NCBI RefSeq assembly: GCF_029227915.1
Contig: NC_079884.1
Location: 9,114,001-9,178,000 of the forward strand
Length of the DNA stretch: 64,000 nt
Reading direction: 5' to 3'
Origin: Hydractinia symbiolongicarpus
Taxonomy: Eukaryota > Cnidaria > Hydrozoa > Anthoathecata > Hydractiniidae
The stretch's first letter is position 1, and every line of letters begins with the position of its first letter. The notes under the pieces were generated by a model that saw nothing but the letters and a program-made list of their open reading frames with translations, did no database searches and was not told the origin of the DNA. Positions 1-11,600 of this stretch are shown here, one piece after another. The position numbers and the translations under genes are program-made.

Positions 1-460
1 GAGTCAAGCTTGGAGAAAAAAAGAGGAGGAGACATTAACTAAGTCTATGTCTATTGATAGCTATTCAATTTTTGCATTGTTTACTGTTTCAATGAATTAG
101 AAAGGACTTTTTCATTTCTTAGGTAAATAAATGTTTACTTACTTACTTACTTACTTTTTTTCAAAATACTGATCAAGTCTGAATTCTCCCAACCTATATC
201 ACAGTTTTTTAGTGAGGGAGCTTTTACAACGTGTACCTAGTAGCACCTCAAAATGTGTTTAAATGTCACTTGACAATAATGGCCAGTGAATAAGGAACGT
301 GTTTATACGTTTTTACTCAGTATCTTAGAACAATGAAAGGTAAAGTTGCAAACAGTAACGGTAACATTATTTTTCCTAAAATGGTTTGCAAAAGCAGTAT
401 ATCGACTTGAAATATACACAAAAATACTAAAAATCAAACCAAATATTTAGATTTGTTTTT

Positions 461-3438
461 TTATTTGAGGCTAAAAATAGATTTCCTTACTTTTAGTTCC
501 AACCATATTGAAAATTCGTCTAAAGCGAGGAAAGTGATTGGAAGTCTTTTACTAAATAAATCAAAAAATGCTTTGTGAATGACATGCAGTACGAATGAGT
601 AACAATCATCTGTGTTATCCAATGCAGTCTGCACAGTTTGCCGCACTAAGTCATCACGCTCATCAAAATATTTGTCTTCAATTTTATCTAACCAGTCTTG
701 AGCCGAGAGCCTAAAAAATAAATATAATATTATTTGCCAAACTGTCAAAAAAAGAGATTAAATTTTGAATTTAAATTTCCAATTTAAATTTAATTACTGA
801 AAACGTGATAAATTATACCTAATAATGCGTTTGGATGGAACTAAACACTTAATTGAATCTTGGTCTTCAACATGACAGTTTTTCATTTTTTCTAATAAAT
901 TGTCACCATTGGACGAACAAATCCACTCGTCATCATCATTGTCATAATCATCATCACTGTCATTATTTGGACAAACATTAAAACCAAGGTCAGCATAGGA
1001 ATATTTAGACTTTGGAGGAGGAACACCTTAAAAGAAAAACAAAGAGAAGGAAAAATGCTACAACATTATTTTCAGCTTTTTTAAAATATGGAGTAAATTC
1101 AGGACCACATAGACGTCAAAGCAAATGTTAAACATAGTAAATATATTGGGCTATTTAAATTTTTCAACTTCTATAAACATACTAGAAATCCAAGATAAAT
1201 GTATACATTAACAGGCTTTTTCAGGAATATTTCGTTTGGCGTGCGGCTAATCACTCGATTAAGCTAGATGAGGTGTGCGATAACGTGCGATCCTAAGAAA
1301 CTGCTGTAAAAAGACATCAGTGTGTTATTTATAAAAAAATTATAATTATACTTGCGCTTTTATACTGTTTCTAATAAAAAAATAACAAAAGTGTAACAAA
1401 CCACTGAGTTCTTCTTGCTTATTTATAGGCACATGGCTACAAATACGCGCCATCGTAAAAGTCACTCACCACATAAATGGTTGCCATTTTGGAATGAAGG
1501 AAATTAACAATCAACTTTGCTTCTATCCAACGCACAGTAAACCAACCTCCTTCCTAGATTCTTTTGTTAGTTGTTTTTTATAATTTTTTGACTTTGCTTT
1601 GTTAGCGTGGTTTTATTTTATTATTGTTTACTTTCTTATTAAAACTAGGTTGTGTTGTTAAATATTAGATATTCTAAAATAAGTGAGGTACATCTTGGTA
1701 ATCAAGGCATAATCCGCGCACTACAAAAACAAGTGAACCGCATGTTATCAAGGAAAGAGCATTAATTTATTCTTTCACTTACATCTCTTTTTTTCTTTTA
1801 CAACAAAGACTTGTAATTTATTTAAAACTATCTATTTAACTTATCAAACTATCTATTTAATTTGTGTGTGCGATTAATCACATGGCACGCGCAAATCAGT
1901 TTGCATGTGTGTGAAGGTGTGTGCGTGCTATCACACGTCTCTCGTGAAAAAGCCTCTATTCACATCACTAGACTAGGTCATAGCACTTTTTTATTATTAT
2001 TATAACAAAATTTTTCACAAGTTTTTTTGTAGCTCAAAATGAGCATTACACTCCCCATCTAACCCATGCCCCCTGGAAATAATAGGCTGGGTATATCCCT
2101 CGATATTTGTGAGGCTAGCCATGTAAAATATGCATATCTATCTATCATCTTAATGATCGAAATAAGGGTTCGCGCAGTTCAATAAATACGAATCGTTTTT
2201 TGAATACTGCGACCCAATTATCATCAAAAACGTGAATTAAAATTTCTCAAAAGAATAAAAACAACAACAACAGCAACTACTCGTGAGCGGTCAAGACATT
2301 ATTTGCATGCCACAACTTTAATCTACAATGTAAATTCAAGCAAATAAGTAAATGCAAATTTTAGTTCAGTTGTTCTGCAAAGCAGTCTTTTTCAGGAATA
2401 TTTAAGTAGGTGTGCGATGTGAAACGAACGTGCAAAGGATGTTACGCATGCGATACGTGCTCCAAGATTAATCTTTGTTGCGCATTGATTTTGCGGTAGA
2501 AAAGTGGGGGACATTTTGAATTGTGAACAAACACGATGATCGAGCATCTACGTAAGGCGACTCTCTCAATCTTAACTTCCTTTTCTACATGTCCGAAATA
2601 CTATGCATGACTATACTGTTGTTTTCATAAATCTATTGTTCATTTTTCAGGTCAACACAAGCAAATAAGCAAAAATTTAAAAAATCTTTATACATGTGGT
2701 TTAAATCTAACTTTAAAAATTCATTAAGAGGTTCAGCTACATTTTAACCAAATTTAAACAGAAAAAAATTATACCGCAGGTGGCTTTTGTTTTTAAAATT
2801 GTTTGAATAAAAATAACACTTGCGGCATAAAGAAAGAAATTATTTAAATTGGTCTTGCTATGGTTTTCAATTGTTTTGTCAAATGAAGAAATTATCTACG
2901 ATTAAATCCATGATAAAATGTCTGTTCCGCCTGTAAGTGCAGTTTTGCAGACTTGTTTTATCCATGCTCCGTCAACGTTCCTCCGCATTATTTAAGAACC
3001 ACAGGGCTGGATTTCTTGTGTAAGACCTGGTTCCAAGGGGCCAGGCAAAAGTTATTTATGTCTACACATAGTTCTTTTAACTAAATCAGGAGTCTGTGAA
3101 TTAGCTAGGATGGTCATGTTAGCTATGAATAGGCTTACTTGAGATTAAAAGGATCAGTAAAGGATCAATAATTCTGACATCTAAAAGTGTCTGACCAAAC
3201 TGGAAATGTGGCTGACAATTTGTCTGACGAGTCTCCAAAAAATATTTCGAGGGCTGCAATCGCACGCTACAAAATGGATTTTTATAGGTTAATTTTGAAA
3301 ACTCAATATTTATTTTCAGAAGAGTCGTGCAATGGCACGCCTCTCCTGAAAAGTTGCAAGCCATTTATTTTACATTAATTCGATCCCTGCATCTATTTAT
3401 CATAAGAAATACAAACACTCACCTGTATCAAATGGCAT
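461..3438 (-). CDS. Unrecognised acidic 157-residue protein, three exons
   Basis: I do not recognise this family. Exons on the minus strand are 3438-3423, 1026-819 and 710-461. The first exon encodes only MPFDT plus one base and ends in a consensus GTGAGT donor. Both junctions keep phase (16 + 208 + 250 = 474 nt) and have AG acceptors, which is the main support for a real gene. The protein starts with a short proline-rich piece (VPPPKSKYSY), continues with a run of Asp/Asn-rich acid sequence near residues 27-40 (DSDDDYDNDDDEW), and ends with an ordered, probably helical half rich in aromatic residues (QDWLDKIEDKYFDERDDLV near 78-96). No signal peptide or membrane segment is visible. The first intron (1027-3422) is largely filled with two related non-autonomous transposons and a SINE fragment. 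Exon structure is fairly secure; function is unknown. Confidence 0.65.
1214..1954. mobile_element. Non-autonomous DNA element, copy A (TIR GGCTTTTTCA)
   Basis: The left end GGCTTTTTCAGGAATATT and the right end, which reads GGCTTTTTCACGAGAGACG on the reverse strand, form imperfect terminal inverted repeats. The subterminal GTGCG-rich stretches are also inverted. There is no coding capacity. The element lies in intron 1 of the unrecognised gene at 461-3438. Its ends match the elements at 2385-3356 and 6436-7338, so the three form one family. I could not identify a clean target-site duplication. Confidence 0.6.
2031..2148 (+). mobile_element. SINE 3' fragment (5'-truncated)
   Basis: This is the 3' part of the tRNA-derived SINE seen in full at 38466-38819. 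It contains the conserved block around GCTCAAAATGAGCATTA, the CCTGGAAATAATAG block and the GGCTAGCCATGTAAAATATGCA terminal block region, and ends in a CTAT-type microsatellite tail. It is plus-oriented and lacks the tRNA-like head, as expected for a 5'-truncated retrotransposed copy. Confidence 0.7.
2385..3356. mobile_element. Non-autonomous DNA element, copy B
   Basis: The left end GTCTTTTTCAGGAATATTTA and the right end CGCCTCTCCTGAAAAG are inverted relatives of the ends of copy A. The interior, from about 2451, is collinear with 6436-7338 (for example GTAGAAAAGTGGGGGACRTTTT and CTCTCAATCTTAACTTCC). Small open frames inside, such as 3187-3378 plus and 3119-3364 minus, are not supported as genes because they lie wholly in repeat sequence. 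Confidence 0.6.
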
Positions 3439-4079
3439 GATTGGTTTATATTATTCTCCTTAGCTAAAAGAATCACCAAGATTATAATTATTTAAAAAAA
3501 ATCACTCAATGGCAGAATAAAACGTATCTACAATCTGTTAAAATACAAGTTTAAAGCCAAATAACTTGGAAATTAAATTTATTTGCATATAAGCTTTTCT
3601 GTGACAGAAATTCATTTTAATATCCCAGAAAGTTTATTTTACTAGGCTAGAGAAATCGCCTAGAATTCTCAGATTTTTAATTTGATACAAGTCAGCAACA
3701 CGGAACAGATGACTAAAAACTTGAATATCAACAAAATAAAACTTTAACAAAACTAAAGCAGGAGTGGATAGAGTGGTGGTGAAGTGACCAAAACGCCCCA
3801 CCAACAAAACAAAATGGAATCGAAAGTGGAAGTTGCGGGAGAGGAGCAGGGGGGGCATTGGTAGTACGTTTTTATTTATTTATTTGACGAATGTGACGGG
3901 GGTATAGTCAAACAGGTAAAGCACAATAAGGCTGACTTTACAAAAACAGCACCAATGAAATACGTAATATCATTAGAGAATAAATAAAATATTAGTTTAA
4001 TCAGTTTCAATTAGTACTAAATTGGTTTAATACCAGCATTAATGCTTACATAATTTAATATCGGCTCCTGCCACTGTCT

Positions 4080-4466
4080 CCCGTTGCATTGCTTTTTCAA
4101 GCGCCCCCTCGAATAAGCGCCCAGGCAATTTTTCAAAGTTCAATAAGCGCCCAGCACTTTTTAAGCGCCCCTTCGAATAAGCGCCCGCCTGATAAAAGGG
4201 GGACGCTTAATCGAAAATTACCTTGAGAAACTGGGCTTATTTGAAAATTTTACTTGTTTATATTGAGAACCCTAGAAAGAATTTGTTACATTTTTTTTTC
4301 TATTTTTCAGGGAAAAAAACAAAATTGAAAATTACCGTTTGTACACAATTAGAAAAAATTTATAAGCGCCCACCATTTTTTAAATGCCCCCGTCGATTAA
4401 GCGCCCATGCGAACAATCTAAAAATTTAATAAGTGCCCAGGGCGCTTGTTCGGATCATTACGGTAT
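4080..4466. repeat. Dispersed repeat built from AAGCGCCC motifs
   Basis: This roughly 390-bp element contains about nine copies of AAGCGCCC or close variants (AATAAGCGCCC, TTAAGCGCCC, AAGTGCCC), mostly in one orientation, and ends with a GATCATTACGGTA motif. The internal motif repeats and high local GC distinguish it from flanking DNA. The overlapping small open frame at 4223-4429 is an artefact of the repeat. The class of element is uncertain. Confidence 0.5.
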
Positions 4467-5246
4467 GGTAGCAGAAGCTGCACGGATTTAACAACTGGCC
4501 CGTAATTTTAGGGTCTAATTTGATTGGTTACAATTTAATAACCAACTGAGTGTTTACAGGTTGAGAAACTCTTTCTGACTGTCATGGATTTGCGTGTTAA
4601 TTTGAAATAAAATTTTGTGAGTATGCCAGACCTTCAGTCTACAAATCCATAGCTAGTGTGAAACTGTTTATCTTCCTACCAAAAAAAAAAAAAAATAGGC
4701 AAAATTTTAGGTAAAATCTTTAGCTAGCTAGCCATATATAATTATTTATTGCAGGTCCTAGCTATCAACTACAACTTTGTTGGCTATATACTCTAGCCTG
4801 ATTAAAAATGAGGTCCTGTTTGCGCAAGGTTAATGAAGAATGTCATAGTGCAAACAACCCAGGTAGATATATTCATGCGGTCGGAATGTTCTCCTTCGTT
4901 GCTCTTCGATGGGGTACAAAGTGGACTTTTCACGGTCAAACCTTCACAGTAGCAACCTTAAACAGAATTTACAAGCAAAACAGCGTTAAAATGTCCAGAA
5001 TGGTAAAAATTAAGCAGTGTCTAAAACATATTAAAGATTTGACTAAAAAAAAAGAATTCCTTGAAAAATCCAGTATTTATAAAGGTTTCACCACAAAAAC
5101 ATGACTACGGCATTTGTACACCATTTCATAATGGCTGCTTAACCTGAATACTGGCCCGTGATTGGTTCAATCAGTGTTATGATGCTATTCCACCCGCAAG
5201 TAGTGCAAATATCAGGTAGTTATTTACTCAATTGCCATTGCATAGC
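4467..5246. other. Intergenic stretch without a supported gene
   Basis: This stretch holds an A-rich run near 4680 and a 98-codon open frame (4808-5104, plus) with no recognisable domain and no splice context. I see no gene that I can support here. Confidence 0.4.
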
Positions 5247-5861
5247 CAGCCCTTAAAATTAGAATTATAAAAGTGCCGACGTGGGATACATTTCAACTGA
5301 TTTGCGTCGGCATTGCGTCAGCAATTTTTTTTGTAGTAAAATTTTTCACCATTGTTTTCTTTTTCACCATGTTTACTTTTTTATTTTATTTTTGTGAATT
5401 CAGGAAATTATTCCATCCGTCAGTTTCGAATGAAGTTAACCACCCGCTGAATACTGTGTGCATTCCCATGTGGAGACCTGGTTTCTTTTAGGATAAGGAG
5501 CTTGAGAAAAATGTATGCCAGTTTTCATATTATGCCAAAGAAAATGTGATATAAAAATCCACCACAAAGGCTTTAAGTTTGTTTTTCAAAAAAATGGTAG
5601 TAGAAACAAGGTTATAATACATGAACAGGTTCGATAGAAATATACACGAGCACATGTTCTTAAAAGTCCGTCAAAATAAAAGTTAATTCTTTGTTAATTT
5701 TTTTCTTCGTTGATGGTTAAAATGAGTTGTTGTTTATATATAAAAATTTTACAACAAAATTACGTCAGCAATTTTTTTGCCGACGCAACTACGTTATTTT
5801 CTCATTTTACGTCGGCAATCACATCGGCAGTGCCGAATGCCGACGCTAATTTTAAGGGCTG
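5247..5861. mobile_element. MITE with CAGCCCTTAAAATTAG terminal inverted repeats
   Basis: The left end reads CAGCCCTTAAAATTAG and the right end is CTAATTTTAAGGGCTG, a perfect 16-bp inverted repeat. Subterminal GTCGGCA/TGCCGAC motifs continue the inverted symmetry inward. ATAGC flanks the element on the left, and TATAGC on the right, compatible with a short target duplication. The element is 615 bp with no plausible protein; the 72-codon frame at 5273-5491 lies inside it. The ends resemble those of hAT-like elements, but I cannot assign a superfamily securely. Confidence 0.75.
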
Positions 5862-5899
5862 TATAGCTAAATAAGCGGAACCCCCTGCAATATATGTAA

Positions 5900-5980
5900 G
5901 AATTCCTACAAAAGTAACCTACGTACGTGACCAACACGTTCTATTTGTATCTGGACAATGGAATTCCTACAAAAGTAACC
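5900..5980. repeat. 20-bp direct repeat, two copies
   Basis: The 20-mer GAATTCCTACAAAAGTAACC occurs at 5900-5919 and again at 5961-5980, separated by 41 bp of unique sequence. It lies immediately 5' of a SINE head. It could be a local duplication or the footprint of an insertion. Confidence 0.6.
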
Positions 5981-5990
5981 CAACCCTAAT

Positions 5991-6095
5991 GACGCCATAG
6001 TTTTGTGGTTATCACTCTTGTACTTTGTGCAGGAGATCAGGGTTCGATTCCCCTTAGCAGCAATTCAATGTGGGCAAGCAGGTGTTTTTTAGCAG
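5991..6095 (+). mobile_element. SINE head (tRNA-like promoter region)
   Basis: This plus-strand fragment carries the RNA polymerase III internal promoter of the SINE family: an A-box-like segment (ATAGTTTTGTGGTTA) and a B box GGTTCGATTCC at 6041-6051. It then continues briefly into the SINE body (CAATTCAATGTGGGCAAGCA) and diverges. The spacing matches the full SINE at 38466-38819. It is not a tRNA gene: the acceptor stem is not paired and the sequence runs on into the SINE body. Confidence 0.7.
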
Positions 6096-6435
6096 GTTAA
6101 AAAACTTAAGTAGAAATATACAGAAAAAACAATTCAGTTTTGCGAAGTGGCCAATACATGCCAACTTTGTATAGGATAGGGTATCTCATTTGCTTTGATT
6201 ATTTTTACAGATAGTTAGTGCGCCCAGGCCGTATAGAGGGTTTACTCTTCGCACGGCGAAACATATGGAACGCAAAAGATGCATTCTATTGCTTGCTTAA
6301 AAATTAACATTTTGAGATAAGTGTAAACATTTTTCTCAAGAATTGATTGGTCTTTTAAGTGAAACTGAAAAGATATATGGTGTGATTATTTTTCACCCAT
6401 CGTACAACAGTTCATTCGCCATTTTATAAAACACG

Positions 6436-7338
6436 TGAGATACGGCCATTAAGGTTAATCTTTGTTGCGCATTTATTCTGCAGTAGAAAAGTGGGGGACG
6501 TTTTTAATCGTGAACCCCAAACACGATGATCGAGCGTCTACTGGTATAGCGACTCTCTCAATCTTAACTTCCTTTTCTACATGTCCAAAATGGTATTTAA
6601 TGTTTATTTTTCAGGTCATAACAAGCAAATAGGAAAAAATATGCTTTGTTTTCAAATTAAAAAAAATCTTTATCCGCGTGGTTTAAATAAAACTAATAAA
6701 TAAAATCTCTTTTTAAGGTACATGTCATGTACATAACATTTATACAGAAAAAAAATTATACCGCATGTGGGTTTCGTTTTTAAAATTGTTTGAATAACAG
6801 TTGCAGCATAAAGAAAATAATCCATTAAATTTGGACCTGCTATGGTTTCCAATTGTTTCATCAAATGAAGAAATTATCTACAATTAAATCCATGATAAAT
6901 TGTCTGTTCCGCCTGTAAGTGCAGTTTTGCAGACTTGCGTCATCCGTGCTCCGTCGGCGTTCACCTCTGCATTAGTTAAGAACCGCATGGCTGGATTTCT
7001 TATGTAAGACCTGGTTACCAACGACGAAGGGGCCGGGCAAAAGAGATTTATGTCTACGTAGTTTTTTAACTAAGTCAGGAGTCGTTGAATTAGCTAGGAT
7101 GGTCAGGTTGGCTATGAATAGGCTTGCTTGTGGATTTAAAGGACCAGGACTATTCAATAATTCTGAGATCTAAAAGTGTTCGACCAAGACGGAAATCTAT
7201 TGGACGTTTTAACCGACGAAAGTTCAAAACGAGCTACGGACATGTCCGAGCAAACTGGAAATGTTGCGGACGTTTTAATCACACCCCCAAAACAATTTAG
7301 GTGTGTGCCAAGGCGCACGCCTCTCCTGAAAAAGAGAC
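6436..7338. mobile_element. Non-autonomous DNA element, copy C
   Basis: This copy is collinear with 2451-3356 over about 900 bp, sharing the GTAGAAAAGTGGGGGACGTTTT area, the CTCTCAATCTTAACTTCC block and a GCACGCCTCTCCTGAAAAAG right end. The left terminus seems lost or diverged. The open frames at 7176-7358 (plus) and 6972-7157 (minus) fall inside the repeat and have counterparts in copy B, so they are treated as repeat sequence and not as genes. Confidence 0.6.
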
Positions 7339-7454
7339 TAAATGTAAAGTTTTTTTAGCGAAAAATATGGCGAGCAAAATTGCTCGCGTAGACATTCTGA
7401 CGCGGGAGGTTATTTGCTCATGGCAAGGCCTGAAATCGATTTTTGACTCTTCCC

Positions 7455-7895
7455 TTAGGAAATTTCAGAACTAAATACAGCATTTTTAAGCTTGTTTGTT
7501 TTTATATCATCATTTCAGATCAAAGTATGGTGGTTGTTAATAAACTTTAGCAACAAATATGATCATTTCAGAACTAAATACGGCAATTTCTAAGTTTTCT
7601 CTTTATTTTAGAACAAAATAAAGCAATTTTTAAGCATCATATGATTTTTTTTCGTTATTTTGGTACGAAATACAGATATTTTAAAGCTGTATAGGGTTTT
7701 TAAGCTGCATAGGGTTGTTTTCTTGTTATTTCAAAATGGAATCTTCTCTTGTCATTTCAGAATGAAATGCAACAATTTTTAAGCAGCATAGGGTTGATTT
7801 CTCATTATTTCAGAACTAAAAACAAGAATTTTTAAGCTGCAGTGGGACTCTTTCTTGTCATTGCAGAATAAAATACAGCTATTATAAAGTTTTGT
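7455..7895. repeat. Degenerate tandem repeat, period about 70 bp
   Basis: A unit of the form CATTTCAGAACTAAATACRG, then a T-rich AATTTTTAAGC segment and GCATAGGGTT, recurs about six times with substitutions and indels. Unit starts lie near 7463, 7564, 7605, 7720, 7757 and 7806. The array is old and decayed. No coding potential is visible. Confidence 0.55.
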
Positions 7896-8618
7896 GCGAT
7901 GTATTTTCTTTTTTGTAATGTGCAGCTATTTGCGTGTGAAACCTGCAAAACTTGCCTTGTTATGTATGCCTTTTATTTTATATATTTAGGCAGTTCTGTA
8001 TGTGCGTCAGGAATATTCTTCCTTAAAGATTGATTATGCTTTTGAGGAACCATCTGGAAGTACAGAGTTTCCCAACCAGTGGTGTTTTCACAAAAAGAAA
8101 ATAAAACACCAAAATCCTAACAAAGACTCAAAAAAGTGTTATTCTTTTATTAGGAAATTTTTTATAACAGGTTCGAAGCTTTTTGAAACAGAATTGCATT
8201 GTTTCCCTAATTTACAAACAGGAGGTACAGCTTACTAACAGGTTTTGCTTCACTGACCAGCTTAGAAATGGTCTATCCTGTTTGCAAACTGGCCAGCCAA
8301 AGTGTTCAAACTCAAGATGCTGTTTACAACAAGGAAGGAACAGCTACACAGCTTAGAAGAGCTGATTTATATTCCATTCTAAACAATTGTTGTACTAAAT
8401 GGATGTCTATCGTTTGGAGAACTGGCACATATATAACTATCAATCCTGAAGATTGGACTTAGGCAATGGCTATAGCTATTTGTGGAGGATATAAACTTAA
8501 AAATAACAAGATTAGTAACGTGAAAATAACAAGATTAGTTTAAATTTGTGAGTGTATATTTAGCAAGGAGAATTTTGTCTTTTTAGAGAAGTACAAACTA
8601 CAGCAATCAACACAAAAG
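7896..8618. other. 5' flank of TMEM237; unassigned open frames
   Basis: Two open frames (8002-8238, 78 codons; 8268-8462, 64 codons) lie here on the plus strand. An AG acceptor-like site precedes the first (near 7990), but neither has a recognisable domain and both end without a donor in frame. The stretch probably contains the TMEM237 5' region. A pyrimidine tract plus AG lies about 33 bp before the TMEM237 ATG (near 8586), suggesting a 5'-UTR intron or a trans-splice acceptor. Confidence 0.3.
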
Positions 8619-11600
8619 ATGCATTCTTTTGATTCAGAGCTAGGTAAGGTCTTTTCTACTGGTATCAGTTTATCTATATTTACTTGCCTGTAATTTCTAA
8701 CAAAAAAATATAAATAAAAAACCCTGGTTTGCTAAAAGATTCTTAGATAGCAGTCAGATGTTGAATCTTATCCATGGATTAATTTGGTGCAAAAAATAAC
8801 CTGGTGGTTGTATAATAAATCATTGCCATCGTTGTATATGTTCAGCTTGCTGTTTTACAATGAGTGATTTTCATTAAAAAAATAGACTAAGTTGTCAACA
8901 TCTAGTTTTGCAAATCAAACTATTTGTTTCCTATTTATACACAGACTTTTTTATTTTGATATTTATGATGAACTTTTTTTAAAAGTGATTGTATTGTAAG
9001 CATAGCATGAAAAATGACAGTTTGAAATTTGAAGCAGTTGTGTGCTGATTCTTAAATAAAACAAAACGCATAAGAATAAAAATTGGTGAATTTAATTGGG
9101 AAACAAACACTTCCTTTATGTTCCTGTATTATCTCAGGCTCCGGTCTGAAGTAGTATGCTGTTGTTTTTTTTGCAATATTGGTAAGAGTTAATGTCAGAA
9201 CTGTTCTGAAAGAATTTTTCACAGCCTGTTCTATCAATGATATGCTGTAATTAATTTACAATTTTTAGGATGGATCAAGTTCCATTAAGTGAAAATTGGG
9301 CAGAAAATAGCTAGGAAAATCAGGATAATATTAGGAATTTTGTTGCTAAATGTCAAGAATGTCGGAAAAATAAGAAAATAATGTTGAGTAACAATCCTCA
9401 ATTTAACATTTCTTGTATATATACATAAAGTATAAGGGCAAAAGATTCTTTCCTATGTTTATAAATTTAATTTGTTGATATTCTTTTGTACAAACACACT
9501 AAAACAAGGTCGTTTTGGACTAGTTGTATATGGGCCATGAAAAAGTCCACTTATAGGCACTAATAAAGTGTAATAAAGATTAATTCTGGATACTTGTAAT
9601 CATCATCATCATCATCATCATCATTCTCGGCTTAACGTCCATTTTCCATGCTAGCATGGGTTGGACAGGGTTTATTAATGACCCTCTTCCAATCTGATCT
9701 AGACTGTGTTAGATCTAAACTCAACTTCCTCTGTATCAAGTCTGTCCTTATAACCTCCTGCCAAGTCTTTCTCGGTCTGCCTCTGGGCTTTGCACCAGGA
9801 ACTATCATGTCTCTACACTTTCTTACCCAATTATCCTCCTCCATTCTTTCCAAGTGCCTCAGCCAATTCAATCTTCTTATCTGGATAACATCTTTAATTC
9901 TACGGAGACTTAGCCTGCTTCTTAGCTCATCTGAACTCTTTTTGTCTCTCAGACTGGCGTTACACATTCACCTAACCATTCTCATATCATTCCTTTCTAA
10001 ACGGTCAAGATCTTCCTGCTTCACTGCCCATGTCTCACTACCGTACAACATAACACTTCTTACACAGACCTCATACAACCTACCTTTTACCTCAATTGAC
10101 AGGACTCTGCTAGTCAACAAAGGAAGTAACTCTGAACTTTTTCCAAGCAAAACCTATCCTGCAAGTCACACTTCTTCCAACACCCCCTTTACTGCCCAAC
10201 ATATCACCTAAGTAACAGATGTTCTCAACTATCTCTAACGAGCCACTGTTGTACATCATTAAAGCTGGAAATACTTCATTCTCTAAAATCTCACCTTTGC
10301 AACGCTTGCATACAAACTGAATGTCAGCTCTTAACCTTCCACTAATACTACTGCACTTCTTATGTACCCAATGCTTGCAAGTCTGACATAAAATTGAGTT
10401 ACTACCAACCCCTTTCCTGCAAACTCCACAAGGCCACTTTCCAACTACAAGGTCAAGCTTGGCTGCAATGCTACTAATCATGACTTTAGACTTTGCTGTG
10501 TTTACCTTTAGCCCTTTCTCTTCTAGTCCTTTCTTCCACTTCTCAAACTTTACAACTAATTCTTCCATCGACTCTGCTATGAGAACCAAATCATCTGCAT
10601 ACAATAACTCCCATGGACAACCTGTTCTGAACTCCATCGACAGCGCTTCTAAGACTAGAACAAACAACAAAGGACTAAGTACAGAACCCTGATGTACACC
10701 AACATTTACACTAAATTCATCACTAAGTGAATCGTTAATCCTGACACGACTTCTAGCATTGCTGTACATAGACTGTACCATCGTAACTAGCCACTCATCC
10801 ACACCTAATTTTCTCATAGCCCACCAAATAACTTTACGTGGCACTCTATCAAAAGCTTTCTCTAAATCTACAAAGGCAAAATAGAGATTCTTTCTCTTTC
10901 CTAAATACTTTTCCTGAGCTGTCTGAGTAAAAATATTGCATCTGTAGTGCCACGCCCTGGAACATTACAACAAAAATTTTAATAAAAAGAATTTTACATT
11001 TTAAGTTGTTAATTTTGTTTTTAAAACTAAATATGCAACAATTGTGCCATAAGACCTGTGACGTTAAATTTATACAAGTTAAAAAAGTTAATTCACCATG
11101 ACTTTTGCTTAATAAATTTAGTTGTGTTGATTGTTTCTGCAAATTAAGTTCAAACACCATTCTGCGTATTTAGAGACTGAAAGTTCTTCCAGAAAAAGAC
11201 ATAACCAAAAGAGAAATGATGATCAATCAAGTGAGCCATCTATTGAGCGAGAAGCCAGAAAAATTAAATCAGCTGTGCGTTCAAGTAGAGACAGGCTGTC
11301 TTTAGACGTAATTCAAGGCAACAGTACTTTGGAAGACAATCCTGCTAAAAAAAGTAGAAAGAAGAAGATAGAAAGTGGTTTGTTTTAATTAATTTACTAA
11401 ATTTAACGTTTTATCATCACATGTTAGATATCTTAAACTTCAATAATACTTTTTTATAGACACAGATAACCAGGAAAACGGTACCTTGGAACGAAGACGT
11501 CCCCAACGCAAGGCGAAATCACCTCAAGAACGCCTTCCGCGATCTGTTAGTGAAGAGGTGCTGGCTTTGGAGGGAAAGTTTTATCCTGGTCCTATGGGTT

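Noticed and set aside
3187-3378. Open frame of 63 codons
   Set aside because: It lies in a repeat copy and has a counterpart in the second copy at 7176-7358, so it is repeat sequence.
4808-5104. 98-codon open frame
   Set aside because: No recognisable domain, no splice context and no repeat or homology signal that I can point to.
5991-6063. tRNA gene suggested by A and B boxes
   Set aside because: No paired acceptor stem, and the sequence continues into a known SINE body.
9597-9626. Stand-alone (CAT)n microsatellite
   Set aside because: It is the 3' tail of the adjacent LINE on the minus strand.
9648-10211. 187-codon plus-strand open frame
   Set aside because: It is antisense to the LINE reverse transcriptase and includes its microsatellite-adjacent end.
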